A stretch of DNA of 64,000 nt from Hippasteria phrygiana (taxonomy: Eukaryota; Echinodermata; Asteroidea; Valvatida; Goniasteridae), in contig JAZGUH010000484.1 in NCBI GenBank assembly GCA_037893225.1, forward strand, positions 372,001 to 436,000, read 5' to 3'. The notes below the pieces were generated by a model. It was not told the DNA's origin. It saw nothing but the letters and a program-made list of their open reading frames with translations, and did not search any database. This document shows positions 12,024 through 23,779 of the stretch, piece by piece (the stretch's first letter is position 1; every line of letters starts with the position of its first letter). Both the position numbers and the translations under genes were made by a program.

Positions 12024-12678
12024 GATCCTACAGCCAAAACAACTCACAATTGCACATTCTGCGGTCAGACAGATCTTCTACATAAAGGCCATGAGAGAAC
12101 AATCGTCATTACACTTTTAACCACGAAAAAGTCATGATGTAAATCAAGTTATCCTCCGCATACAAACCAGCCGGCCGTACGTCAACACGAAAATTGGAAT
12201 CTGGGCGGCCAAGAACCAAAACGCCCTCTATTGACACAATTTGTTTGTTTTTTTACCACGAATATGAAGACCTCTGTGATCGTAGAAATTAAAATAGTTT
12301 TACTTCCGGAAAGTACGTCATTGTACAAATTTGGCTACGGCTTGAAATTACACACAAGTCTATGTGTTGTGGCTGCAGCCACTATCATAGACATGTGTGT
12401 AATTTCAAGCCGTAGCCAAGTAAATTCGGACACGGTCCTATTCTTTCCAAGAAATTCACAATTATTTTTCCACGCCACACGTTTATAATCTGGTATGTGC
12501 GCGCGGGAGGCATGCAACGGAAAGGTAAACGAGTTGTGCACATCAGTGGTTGTGCGTCATATAAACTTCCTTGATTGGGGGCTGTTTCATTTGTTGTGAC
12601 TTGATCGCAATAACGGGTTTCAGTCATTCGTCCATGCGAAAATTATCGACCGTTTAAGCTTCAAAGAATAAGATAATT
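12024..12678. promoter_or_regulatory. Divergent intergenic region, INPP5F / secreted protein gene
   Basis: The INPP5F start codon (minus strand) and the start of the small secreted-protein gene (plus strand) are 655 bp apart, head to head, so both promoters must lie here or in unseen upstream exons. No TATA box stands out. The region contains the fold-back hairpin at 12331-12419. The promoter role is inferred from layout only. Confidence 0.45.
12331..12419. repeat. Snap-back hairpin, 34-bp arms
   Basis: The arm TTGGCTACGGCTTGAAATTA (continuing to 12364) is the inverse complement of 12386-12419 with one mismatch, around a 21-nt loop. It lies between two divergent genes. It may be a small fold-back MITE; a structured regulatory element is the alternative. 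Confidence 0.9.
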
Positions 12679-14718
12679 ATGAAGAACTACCGTGAACTTA
12701 GCCGTTTCTGCCGGCTTCGTTTCTTTGTATTGACGCTGTGTTTACTTACCGTGTGGACTATTCGAAGAACAAGTGCTACAGGTTCAGTGGATAGTGACAC
12801 ACCTAGTCGAGAAACAGGTGGGTGTTTGTTTTTCTGTCCATTTGTTTATTCAAAAAACAAAATCAGTTTTTGTTTTGTTTTCTTTGTTACAAACAACAGG
12901 TGTAGTTTTATTGGCGATTGTGTAGTGTAGGGCCCCTCTTTAATTAAGTTTTGATGAAATTAGATTCAACGGTATTTTTTCTCATTCTAAAATGACTTTT
13001 TTAACCTAAAAAAGCAGACTTCTCTTAATTCTATTGACATCGTTTTTTGTAATTTTGAACAGTTTATTTCGGTAGAAAATGCAATTTTCTTACGCGCTTT
13101 ACGGCAGTTGCTATGCAAATTTACTGTGTGTCGCAGTGATCGCCATCTTTATTTTCGTGTTGCGTTTTGTCGTCCTCATCGCCGCTTTACCCCAAAATGT
13201 CGCTAACTAGTTTGGCAATATAAGTGGATTTTTGTTCCCTTATAGGTAACAGGGCCCTACACTACACAATCCCCGTTTTATTGATTTATTGATTATTGTT
13301 GGTTGAAGGATTTCATTTTATATTTTCATTTGTATCAACTATCAATATACGTACTGTCAGTGCTCTTCCAGAAATTTGACTTTGTTTTCTTCCCAATACT
13401 TTCTTACAGGCTTTTTAAAATAAAACAAAACCCTTCTTTTTGCTATTTTAGGAATCTCCAAACTTAACAAAAGGCTTTTATTCATTTCTTGGTTGCTTCT
13501 GTGCATCTAATGTAAACAGAGATATGCCCAAATCATTGCCAGGTTGCAAATAATTCGATATTTGTACATAATTATTTAATAGCTAAACATGGGTGTTTTT
13601 TGATGTCTCATAAAAAGAGAGAATAACTTTTGTATCGCTAGAAAAATTGCAATTTTAAAAACGAAATCATTTTTCGGGCTGCAACTCTGAAAGAGCACAA
13701 ACAGTATGTATATCTTTTAGTAAAATTTGTTTTATTTTTCAGAGCAAACTTGTGTAATATGCAACCAGCATGAAGAACTCATGGCCAAGTTGAGCGATTT
13801 GAAACAGTCAGCGACAGTGCTAGGCCACCGAGTGAGTTAAACTTTACACTCATTTTATCTGTAGAGTGTTTTATTTAAGACTGTAAAATTTTCCCCAAGG
13901 GTCTTTTTCCCTTCCCCTTCGCCTTAGTCTAAATGCCAGTTGTTTACATATTTCACCCTGTTTTTTTTACCCCATTGTTTTTTCAGTTTAATTAATAAAC
14001 TAATCAAAAATTGAAAAAAAGTAGATGATGTGAACCTAATCAACCTATAACCCTCCTATTATATATATATTTTTTTTTTTAGGGGGGGGGGGTGGTTGGT
14101 AAGAACTTGGATGTAATTTTAAATTGTTAAATATGTCTAGTCTGCCTAAGTTGTGATTTATGGATCTTTATTATCATGATAGAGAAGTCTGCTTCAAAAA
14201 CTGTTTGTGTACTAACTTGCCTGAATTAAATATTCTGAATGTTATAATTGTAGTGTGAATTGGGGATACCATAGCCAGGACAACACAGACTGAGATACAG
14301 ACAAAGAGACAATGACAAACAGATGAACGACACATAAAGAAATGGACCAAGAGCCATTATTTCATAGTTCAACCAAAGCTTGATTCAAACCCGTAGCTAC
14401 AAGTGTTCATAGTCATTCATAGTTTTCAAGCACCATTGTGGAACTTGAAGAAAGAATGGAAACTTCTAACAGTGGGCAAGGATATTACATTTGGTCCACA
14501 TTAAGGATTGTTTTCCTGTTACTGTGGCTGAAAAAAATATGGCTTTTATAATATAAACTGAGTTACCCCCACAAATTTTTCAGACAGTCCGAAATTATAT
14601 GTCTAACCATAGAGCAATGGTCTAACCAAACTTATCTTTCTATTTCTCATTTCAGATGGAAAAAGTTGGCACTAAATTGGACGACCTTGAGCAGTGTGGC
14701 TGTGTGCAGGATGAATGA
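12679..14718 (+). CDS. Small predicted secreted coiled-coil protein, 96 aa
   Basis: Three exons (12679-12817, 13743-13831, 14656-14718) join in frame with GT-AG junctions (donors GTGGGT and GTGAGT) to give 96 residues. Residues about 13-28 form a hydrophobic stretch (LRFFVLTLCLLTVW) after a basic N-terminus, so a signal peptide or signal anchor is likely. Residues 50-92 form a compact block: CxxC (C50, C53), a heptad-like helix with Leu/Met/Val spacing, then CGC (C90, C92). Cys pairs flanking a short coiled coil suggest a disulfide-linked oligomer. Similar Cys-bracketed coiled coils occur as oligomerisation segments in some extracellular proteins, but I do not recognise the family. The ATG is the first in the exon and stop codons lie upstream in frame. 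Intron 1 contains a 362-bp MITE. It could be a short splice form of a longer protein. Confidence 0.65.
12913..13274. mobile_element. MITE with 8-bp target duplication
   Basis: The terminal inverted repeat is GGCGATTGTGTAGTGTAGGG at the left end, with one mismatch to the right end. It is flanked by perfect direct repeats GTTTTATT (12905-12912 and 13275-13282). The 8-bp duplication suggests a hAT-type MITE, though a 9-bp reading is possible because the next base is also G. The 362-bp element lies in intron 1 of the small secreted-protein gene and has no coding capacity. Confidence 0.85.
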
Positions 14719-17700
14719 GAACCATATGGCTGAAACAGTACTTTGACATCAGAAATTTAAGGTCATCTCACCACAGATCAACATGCACATTCTGAGTGTT
14801 CTTCATGGGCCATGTGCAGTTTGAATTCTTGCCATATCCATATCTACAGTGGAGTTGAGCAGGTTCCATCTTATGATAGAAAATGAGCATTGTATTATGT
14901 TGGTGATGACATCAAAACACCTCACATTCATCATTGCCAACAGATGTGAACAGAACAGAGTAATCACGATTGGACTGTCCCTTTAAAATTTGCTGGATAT
15001 AGCTAGAATGTTCTTGTGACCTCTGAGACATGAAGTAATAATTCCCCAACTCAGCAGGAAAAGCAGCCAAAACAAAACCTGAAATGCTCCCTGCTTAGAC
15101 AAATATAGGCGTTTTCACACTATGTAAGTTCGTCCCGTGTCGAAATCTACACGGGTCCAACCCATGTAGACTTTAAAAAAAATTAAACATGGGTCAATTA
15201 CACTACCTTCTCACACTACTCAACGCGGTTAAACGGGTGGAACTCAACCCAGAGGTGTTTTCAACACGGGTCAAACTTCTCTACACGGGTCGAGAGCCCT
15301 CAACCCACCTCCGAAGCAGGGTTAGTTTTAACCCGGGTTGAGCGCTCTATACGGATCAGTGCCGTGTTGAAAATGTTGTGTGAAAAGTCAACACGTGTCG
15401 GACCCGGGTACAACACAGAGATTTTTCGTAGTGTGAAAAGGCCTTATGTACCCTGGGTCCACTAAGTATACAGTTTGTTTCTGTGTGGGTGTCAAGTTTG
15501 TTTATTAGTTTTGCCTAAAAAAGGGAATTTGCTAACTTTGTTGTTTGACAAGTCTCTGAGTGGTGTGTGACCTGTGTGGTGATATCTGTGTGGATATAAC
15601 GAATTTAAGATGGTTTGGGAAATTCTCTCTTTTAGAACTTAGTGGAAAATGGAGAAAAACTAAATAAAACCATGGTAATTGAACCATTGAGAAATTACTC
15701 TTGAAAGTATTTTGACGGAACTTGTAACGTACAATAATCAATGTTGTGCTAAAAAAACTGCTAATAAGTACTTTAATACGCAGCATTACAAGTATGAGTA
15801 ACAAGATGGAAGGAAAGATTTGTAACTTGTTCCACACTTGTTGATTTATGTGAGCCTTGCCTTAAATAGTTTATGCAAGTTTACTCATTTTTTGCTGGGT
15901 TACTCATTTTCTTAATTTGCATTCACACCTCAATAATATAGTAGCTTTGACTAAATTAATTTGTATGTAGCTTTGAACTAATGTCATTTTATGCAGTTAC
16001 ACATCAGTATGCAGACATACAAATTTACATTTGTTATTCAGGTACTATGATACTTAAACTGAACATGATGTGAGTAATATGGTAATATGAACTTTTTATT
16101 TGGCCTCTGAACTGCCACACCATCCGGTAATTTTTGACAATGTACTATTCAGGAAGTTGTAGATTGAAAGTCAAGGGCTTGTGTGCTTTTTTCACATACA
16201 TTGTCGTACATGTAGGCTTGATTCCAGCGTCTTTAATTGGTATGCAGGTCTCTGGTCATTGTCAAGTTTGTCTTGTTTCAAAGTACATACAGTCAGCTTA
16301 TTGTTATTTTCTAAGAGGGTTGCTATGAAATTACTGCTGAAGTTCAAAGTCTTGAAGAGACATGCTGTGGCAAAAATTTGTTATGACTTAGTTGTCAACT
16401 CTCAGACAATTTTTTTTAATCTGTTTTTTTTTTACTACAAATTAGGCAGATTACTCCATTCCAACAGTTTTATTTTTAATAAATAGAAGAAAAGCCGAGG
16501 ACATAGTTTTTATCAAGATTGTTCACACTGATGCGACAGTTTGCTGTGTTATGCTTACTGAAGGAATTTAATTCATAAAGAGTGCAGGCAATTTATGCTA
16601 GACATGGTTACAATTACCTCAACATCACATTTCGCAGTGTTCCATGCTGCCACACCTCCAGAACAAAGTGAATATTAAATTTCGTACCAGTAGAGTTGTC
16701 AAAAATGTTCAATTCATTATTCACAAAGTCATGGGTAGTTTGTTTTCACAGTCACTCTTGAATAACAGTTTAGCTGGAAAGTTGATTACATGTAAGTGAT
16801 AGTATTTGCATTGCATATATTTTTGTAATGTGCTATTGCCAATCCTTTGAGTTTATGTAATCGGTTCATTGCCAAAACCTTTCGTTTTAAAAGAGCTATT
16901 TTTATAATTATATGGTTCATTAACACTTGCACAATTGTAATATTTCTCACTAAGCAAGGCCAACTCATCCAATTTGCCAAAGATGTTTACCGAGGCTGTC
17001 ATATTTATTAACAAAATTGCACGTGTCTTCCTGCTGTAACACTTTCATATAGAATTGTGATTTTCTAATAAAATTTAACGAAGCATTTGAAATCATACCT
17101 GTCAGAAGAGACACAATCATTTTTGGCATGTGTGGAGGGGGTGTGGCATAATTATGGCAGTTTAATTTTAATACAACTTGCACCAGGATTAAACAAAAAA
17201 CAAAAAAAACTAAAACATAAAAATATTCGAGGTACAATCGATCATTCCTTTAGCACTTCGCTTTATATTTTTAAAGAAAAAGATTTTCTACGTTGAACTC
17301 CTCTTACTTTATTATGTTTATACATGTACTAGTCTTTTCGGGGTGGGGGCGAAATCATGTACGCCATAGCGCCATGGAACGAAAACGAAGAAAAAAAGAA
17401 AGGGCGGGGTCACACAGCTCTAGAGGGGGAGTTAGATCCATAATTTCAGTTATTAATTACAGAAACAAATATAGCTAGCTCCTATAATTTGGAATTTAAT
17501 GGAGGCAATATTTCTATATCCGGGGCCTCCTAGGCCTGTGTATCGCATATTAACCCGTTTTCACATAAGACGGACACCCCCGCCGCTGTGAATGTTGCAT
17601 TGTTTATTGGGTCATCATATGGTACGCGTTATACGTGTACGTACGTACACACGTGTTCTCCGGCCTATTTTCTAGCACTAGCAAGTAGCAGACACTTGTG

Positions 17701-17904
17701 TCAAAGTTCTCAAATGAAAGAGTGGCCTTTTTCATAGATACTTCTAAATGAAGACAAAACAGCAATTCATGCAGTCATAATCTGAATTATGGACACAGAG
17801 TGACAATATCTATCTGCAATTTGAGAGTGATTAAGCTGTGATAAACCTCAGATTGGTAACCTTTTCAAGGCCAATTCTGACCAATCTTTGAGAAAGTTTT
17901 CAAG
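14719..17904. other. Intergenic: 3' region of the secreted gene and upstream of the zinc-module gene
   Basis: No gene was recognised. The first part is presumably 3' UTR of the secreted-protein gene. A MITE lies at 15106-15446. The last 500 bp become less AT-rich (purine-rich GAACGAAAACGAAG around 17378, then CpG-containing sequence to about 17680). This fits a promoter or 5' UTR for the gene starting at 17905. Confidence 0.45.
15106..15446. mobile_element. MITE with TTTTCACACTA terminal repeats
   Basis: The left end TAGGCGTTTTCACACTATG pairs with the right end CGTAGTGTGAAAAGGCCTTA as imperfect terminal inverted repeats. The interior is unusually rich in ACACGGGT/ACCCGTGT words, so it folds on itself several times. 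No clear target duplication was found and no coding capacity is seen. Confidence 0.7.
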
Positions 17905-19433
17905 ATGTCTTCCAGTTGGACCCCCAAACCACGACCAGCGGACACAGCATCGCAGTGGCCGAAGGCTGTTGGTTCCCTGCCGGTACAGCCTCGGTCACTC
18001 CCCTCGCAGAATACGGAATCTCTGGGGGCTTACACCTACTACAGCCAGGGCAATCCAGGGTCCCACCATCCACAAGGCCATAGGCCAGCCATGACCGGAC
18101 ATCAAGCAACTTACAGACCGATGGCACCGTCCCGACCCCAGACACGACTGGTCACACCGCCCGTGTATCAGCCCGTAACGCCCCCCGTGTATCAGCCCGT
18201 GACTCCCCCGTCCTCACCGCCGTCTTCACCGCCCCGCTTGGTGTCTACTCATCAACGGCCCCCAACAGCGGCAAATTCGAGTCGTTCAAAGGTAGGCATG
18301 GAAAATAAAAGTGTTATTTTTGGGGTAATGTTGTTTAGATTTAGTCATCAAATATATTGCAAGTATTTTGTTTAAAGATCCCAGCTAGATTGATTTTAAA
18401 GGGAATTTTAGACCTGCATATTCCAGGCAAGTTTATGTTGGGTTGTTGTGTGGTGGTGTTGGCATGTCTGTGGTCACAATTATTTTCTTTTGTTGATCAG
18501 AGTTTTGCATTTTTTCAAACAAATGTAGTTTTGTTCTGAATGCTAGGGCTGTATGAAAAATGTGCCATTGAAATTGAACATTGAAACATTTTAAAGTTTA
18601 TATAAACCTCTAGGCCTAGTACAAGTATAAATTCTGTCGCAAGACACTGACATGTTGGTATAGTATATAACATTTCACATGTGGTGGGCATCTTAAAAGT
18701 TCTGAAAAAGTGAACTTCTTTTTTTCTTTCTGCAGTGTATTTTTTTTAGTGTACTGGACCAAAGCTGTTATTTCTGTCTTCTGTCTTATTTTCATCCCCC
18801 CCCCCTTGTCATTCTTTACAGATAATCCTCCTGGCAAACCTCTTAGGCTTTCTTGCCTCCTTTGATGTTTTCCCCTTTCACTCTGTTCCTTTCATTTCCC
18901 AATTACCACCCCCTCCCCCCCCCCCCCCCATCAACCACACTCTTTTGTTGCTTGCTGTCTCTTCCCCTCTCTTTAGACTTTACTCCCTTTGATGTTCACC
19001 CACTGACACTCTCCCTTGTCCTTAAATCTCGCTTTTGTGTTTCTCCGTCCACCCCTGCATGCTTGTGTGTCACCCACATGTTTGTTTATTGTACCACTGT
19101 CATTTGCCTTTATAATCTAGAATTTGAAATGTTAGCCCAGTTATTTTTGTTGATTTGTATATTTCAGGTCAATCCAGTCAGCAATTTAATTATTTTCATA
19201 TTTCCGTCTCTGAACAGGTTTCACCAACCTCATCCTCCAGACCAACCTCACCCCGATGCATCTGTCACCGAGAGCACTCCAAGATCATGTGCTATGTCTG
19301 CGGGAAGACCCAGACAGGCCGAGTGCGGATGCAGTGTCCGGAACACCCTAACACCATTCATCTGATGGACTATGACCGATGTCCTGACTGCAAGGCGGTC
19401 AACTTGACTGAGATGAGAACAAGACCACATTGA
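17905..19433 (+). CDS. Proline-rich protein with C-terminal Cys/His zinc module, 200 aa
   Basis: Two exons (17905-18291 and 19218-19433) join in phase 0 (donor AAG/GTAGGC, acceptor GAACAG) to give 200 residues. Residues 1-141 are low complexity and Pro/Ser/Thr-rich, with a repeated TPPVYQPV, and look disordered. Residues 143-187 hold a dense metal-ligand pattern: CxCHxxH at 143-149, CxxC at 154-157, CxxH at 169-172, H177, and CxxC at 184-187. Ten or more candidate ligands could bind two zinc ions. The core phrases KIMCYVCGK and YDRCPDC look strongly constrained. I do not recognise a named family and assign no function; RNA, DNA or protein binding are all possible. The ATG context (CAAGATGT) is reasonable. 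A further short exon in the 0.9-kb intron is not excluded. Confidence 0.75.
18292..19217. other. Intron with long pyrimidine-rich tract
   Basis: This is the intron of the zinc-module gene. About 18780-19030 is strongly pyrimidine-rich on the plus strand (runs of C, CCCTCCCC and CTTTC), including a C run near 18916-18929. The real acceptor used in the model is at 19217; an alternative acceptor (TTTCAG) lies at 19168. Confidence 0.6.
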
Positions 19434-19589
19434 GTTGGGTAAACAAACAAACAAAAACAAACAAAAATCATGTTTAGTATTAAGCCTACTTGAAAAAAGA
19501 AGGCCCCACTTTTTGTTTACTTCTACCTGCCAGGCAGTATTTTCCAAGATGGTCAACCCCTTTCTTTCTATAACCTCTTGATTACGGAC

Positions 19590-19810
19590 GATGGCCATAG
19601 CCGCAGTTTAAAAAAGACCACCTGGCTGGTTGTCGTCTATACTATGCACAATCCTGCACGTTCTCAATCCATTCATGTTTCAACTATATTGTTCTTGAAT
19701 GGGAGTGTAATGAATAGATGGAGCTTTTTCAAAGCTTTCATTCACAGGAAAGGGGGCTCCAAGTGCGATGAATAGGACCACGCTATTCAGTGTGGTGCCT
19801 AATGTTTGCA
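19590..19810 (+). repeat. Dispersed repeat family R3, copy 1
   Basis: It is the inverse complement of most of 38636-38815. Shared words are GAATAGATGGAGCTT, GCTTTCATTCACA, GTGCGATGAA and AGGACCAC. It is non-coding. It lies beyond the stop codon of the zinc-module gene and may be partly transcribed as 3' UTR. Confidence 0.75.
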
Positions 19811-21590
19811 TTTACGCTTGGCTGCACAGCTTGTTCTTGGCATACCAGCCCGTTCTTGGCATACCAGCACCCATCAATGACACTACAGCCAGACACAAGG
19901 GGTTAATACTGCCAGCAGTAGAGTTAGCCAAATTGATTCAGAACATGGCACAAATCGATGTGCCATTCTGAATTTTGTTCTGAGAAAAGAAACAAAAAAA
20001 TGTGGCCTTTAAAAAAGGAAGGGGGCAGGATGCTAAACATTTTTTTTCTTGGCCTAAGAACATCATTGTAGGGTGTGGTGTACGTCACAAATTTGTAAGG
20101 AAAGCGTTTGACAAGTAGAGGACTTTTTCATTAAGTTCCATATTCTACAGCTGTGCTGACATGAGTTGTGGGTTCAGTAGGAAAATCAGACTTAAACAGT
20201 GGTTTCCTATTTTTTAAGTTTTGAAAGTTGAGTTACATTTTGGGAACCAGTATCTCAAAATTGCACCAAATTATGATACATGTATACGTGTACTGATAAC
20301 GTTCTGCATGTTTAGATGACCAGTGGTAAGTGTAGTGTATATACATGTATGTGTAAATTTGTTATTACAGAAAGGTAAGTATGATGTTCAAAAGACAATT
20401 ATTTTTAAGTATGGTATTCAGGGTATGGTGTCTGTGTACGTTGTGGACTTTGAATCCTATTTGGGCAAATCTAGCCTGGGTGCCATACTGTTAGGAAAAA
20501 TTTACTGTACATATGGATGACAGTGAGTGATAATCTTTCAGATTTGCGTAATGCACGAGTTCCATCGGAACTTTTAAAGTTTCAAACTTTTGTTACTTTT
20601 TGTTCGACCTAATCTTTTACAGTTATTTTTTTATCAAAAAGTTAATATTATACATGTTAGGTAGACCCCCCCCCCCCCCCCCCCCCCCAAAAAGATCTTT
20701 TTGATAGCTTTTATGGGCTGGACACAAAACAGTCCATAATCTGAACCGAATAAGGATGCCGTCCAGATAAATTTCCGAGGTCTACACAAGTAAAATCGGT
20801 ACTTCATTTGTAACTATTCATACATACAGTTTTTTGTTTTAGTTTTAGTTGGTCGAATTTCCTATTCCTAAGGTGGGGGCAGCATTATGTTGTAATTGAT
20901 TAGCATACTATTACGTGTATTTAAGGGACTTCAACTCGTGTGCTGCTTTTACAGATCAAAAGGGTGTAAATGTTAGATTTCCTAGAGTTATATAGATTGG
21001 GGGCATGTCACTACTATTTGCATGAGAAACCCCCAGTTAATTTATGCATAATTTAATAAAGGTTATTATCAGTCTTTACATGTACAAAAGTGTTTCAGGT
21101 CTGAACAGTACAGGTGAAAATTTGAGATATTCAGGTTAAGAAATGTTTATTGTAATTGCCCGTTTCTTGCATTTGTTTTATATCAGAAAATCAGGGTGAT
21201 AAAAGTTTATTTTGCACAAGTTTTGATTGCTTTTTACGTTGCCAGGGTTATTGAGAACATAACTATTATGCCTGCATGCAATAAATATGATTTCTTTCAT
21301 CTCTAAAAATGCTTATATACCTGTACGCAGATTGAATTTTCAGTTAATAGTACAGTGCACTTGTTTTATTGTACACTTCACTGAGTGGGAAGACTGCACA
21401 ACCAACATAGGGTGAAAGTGCTATGTACTATCCCATTGGTTCATTTGTATTGTTAATTTTAGCAACAAAATGTTAACAGTGGTAAGAATCCATTGTCTGG
21501 TTGTATTGAAAAACATTAAGTAAAATTGAAAAGTTTGTGTAGTTTTAGATAATGCTGCAGTATCTCACTGAAAAAGTTCTTTCCTTAATT

Positions 21591-21733
21591 AACCCTAACC
21601 CTCCAGGGTATTTTGGCTAGAAACCCTGCCAGACGCATCAGATTGCACACAAGTCAATGTGACAAAGTATGCAGAGTGTAGCAAGGTCAAGCTGTCACCA
21701 CAGATGCACTGTGCTGCGTCTGGCAGGGTTAGG
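21591..21733 (+). mobile_element. Short MITE with AACCCTAACCCT tips, copy 1
   Basis: It begins AACCCTAACCCT and ends CTGGCAGGGTTAGG, with a second internal inverted pair (CCCTGCCAGACGCA against TGCGTCTGGCAGGG). A nearly identical copy in the opposite orientation lies at 28216-28364 in an MSL3 intron, which indicates recent activity. It is non-coding. Confidence 0.85.
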
Positions 21734-22402
21734 TCCATTGATAAGATGTTAATAACAAAAAAAGCAGGAACAATGACAAAAACCAAAGCTTTATCAGGGT
21801 ATATGCATGTAAATATAAAGAACTTGTTTCTTTTTTGTAACAGATTCGTCCAAGTTTTGTAAATATGCAACAAAAAAGTACCTCAACAATAGTGTTTATG
21901 GTTCCTGTAAAAATCATTTTGGTTTGGTAAAGTTCAGTACCAAAACTAACTGCGTAACACTGCTCTAAGATGTAAGAGCTTCAGAAATGTATGTTATGTA
22001 ATAAAGTCACTGTTATGAACTCAAATATTTTTCTCAAAGTTGCTTTTTGGGGAGGGGGGGGGGGAAGAGCTGATTCAAAACGAATGTGCACAACGTCACA
22101 GTACAAACAAGCATTTTTATTGAAACATGAAATGTTTAAAACCTAGCCACAAATACCAATTTTTAGGTAGTGCTGATTGGACAGTAACTGCTTCAAATGT
22201 TGATGTAATGAAAATCACCTGTAATCTTTCATCAATTTCTTTAAACGTCAGGTTTTTTGTTTGGAAAAAATATTTAACCCATTATATAACTACTAACCTG
22301 GAGAATACACTTGCCATTCTTCTAAAACAAGAAGAATTCCTGAACAATCTAAACTACCAAATCGTGCATAACAATTTCAAAAACAATAGCCAGTGGGCTT
22401 AA

Positions 22403-22986
22403 AGGGACACATTGCCTTCAAATGTCATGAAATTTTGCTGATCTTTTATAAGAGTTGTTCATGCAAAAAAACACGTATAATGTGTTGTAATTAGTGAGTA
22501 GTGATTACAAAACAAAAAATTGGCCGCTTACCCCTGACATCTGACCCGCACAACATAGACTTATTTCCAGTACTAAATATCACCGTCTAAATAATGCACA
22601 CAATACGCTGTAAGAGTCTTTAGGCTGGCGCCGCAGCCAGTGGCCTTGTGAACCTATCAGATGATCGCCAGGTACAATTCTCTACCTCGCGACTCATATC
22701 GCCAGTGAGTGCATGCTTCGCGCCGTGCCAGCCATCGCCACAGCACATCAAAATGGATCAACAGAATGTACTTCAACCAGATGCGACTGGAAATACGACT
22801 GGTGAACACTGTCCGCCATTTTGTGGAGTCAAACATTTGGTTCTACAAAATGGCGGACCGTTATTTACCACGCAATTTGAAGGAATAGTTATGTGAATCT
22901 TTATATTCTACTTTTAAAAAAGCTTCCCAACCATATCCATTTCAGTTTTATAGCCCAAGTCGCAAAATCCAAAGCAATGTGTCCCT
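22403..22986. mobile_element. TTAA-flanked MITE (piggyBac/Kolobok type)
   Basis: TTAA flanks both ends (22399-22402 and 22987-22990), and the terminal inverted repeats begin AGGGACACATTGC. TTAA target sites are typical of piggyBac and Kolobok elements. The 584-bp interior has no transposase but contains a second hairpin (GTCCGCCATTTTGT pairing with ACAAAATGGCGGAC, about 22811-22860). Confidence 0.85.
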
Positions 22987-23604
22987 TTAACGTCAAATTT
23001 GAACATGTACATTTTACAAAACTAATTTATTTGCTAAATAGAACAGGTGCTAATCTTGAACTACATTGTATCTTTCATATATACAAACTTTTGAATACAT
23101 CTGCTGGTCCCAAACCAATGTACATAGCACAATAGAGGCTTCCTACATATGAAATGCACAATATGAGTGTGGATGGCGAAATATCAGTTTGTGGTTACAC
23201 AATGATATCTCCAAGGAGATACGGTGGTTACTACTTGGAACCAGAGGTCTTCTGTGGTTCCAAGTTTGGTTCCAGGTTGGAACTACTATACCTCCTTGGA
23301 GATTGTGAGTGTTTAACTGCAAAACGGATGGCTATTCCTGCATGTCTTGTACAGACTTGAGTTTATGTTTCACAACTTAACTTGGTATATTTACTCTGTA
23401 TGCGACTGATGCAGAATTTACTGTTCAGTTAGGGTAATTCGGCACAATTTGCTGTTTTGCACCAATGACTTAACCACAGGGAGAGACTGTAGTTAAGAAT
23501 TATATTAGAAAGAATTAAGCCAACTGTCTTTTCTCTTTAGAGTGCCTCCCCAAACTGAACCCTATTTATGCTAATTCCATGAACCCACACTGGCTTGACT
23601 AAGC

Positions 23605-23649
23605 ATTATGATGAATAGACTCATAGGAGTCTAATATTCATCATAATGT
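23605..23649. repeat. Hairpin
   Basis: CATTATGATGAAT and GACTC pair with GAGTC and ATTCATCATAATG across a few central bases. It is a short imperfect palindrome just downstream of MSL3. It could be a fold-back remnant; no function is assigned. Confidence 0.7.
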
Positions 23650-23779
23650 CCACCACTCATGCATTTTACTACAGACCTTTTCTAACCATTCACTGGTGCT
23701 GTACTTGTTAGCAGTACATGTACATAGTTTTTCTCAAGCCAAGGTACACTGGTTTTGTTCCGAGTTATGTCCTCAGTAG

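Larger units (their letters stand above)
19434..23779. other. Intergenic between converging zinc-module gene and MSL3
   Basis: No gene was recognised. The 3' UTRs of the two converging genes must end here; AATAAA occurs near 22001 on the plus strand. It contains repeat R3 (19590-19810), a 23-nt C run (20666-20688), the MITE at 21591, the TTAA-flanked element at 22403, and hairpins near 23200 and 23605. Confidence 0.5.

Noticed and set aside
11624..12137. 137- and 94-residue open frames on either strand
   Set aside because: The minus frame is out of register with the true INPP5F exon 1 frame; both are shadows of that exon.
17900..18145. 81-residue minus-strand frame
   Set aside because: It is the antisense shadow of the zinc-module gene's GC-rich first exon.
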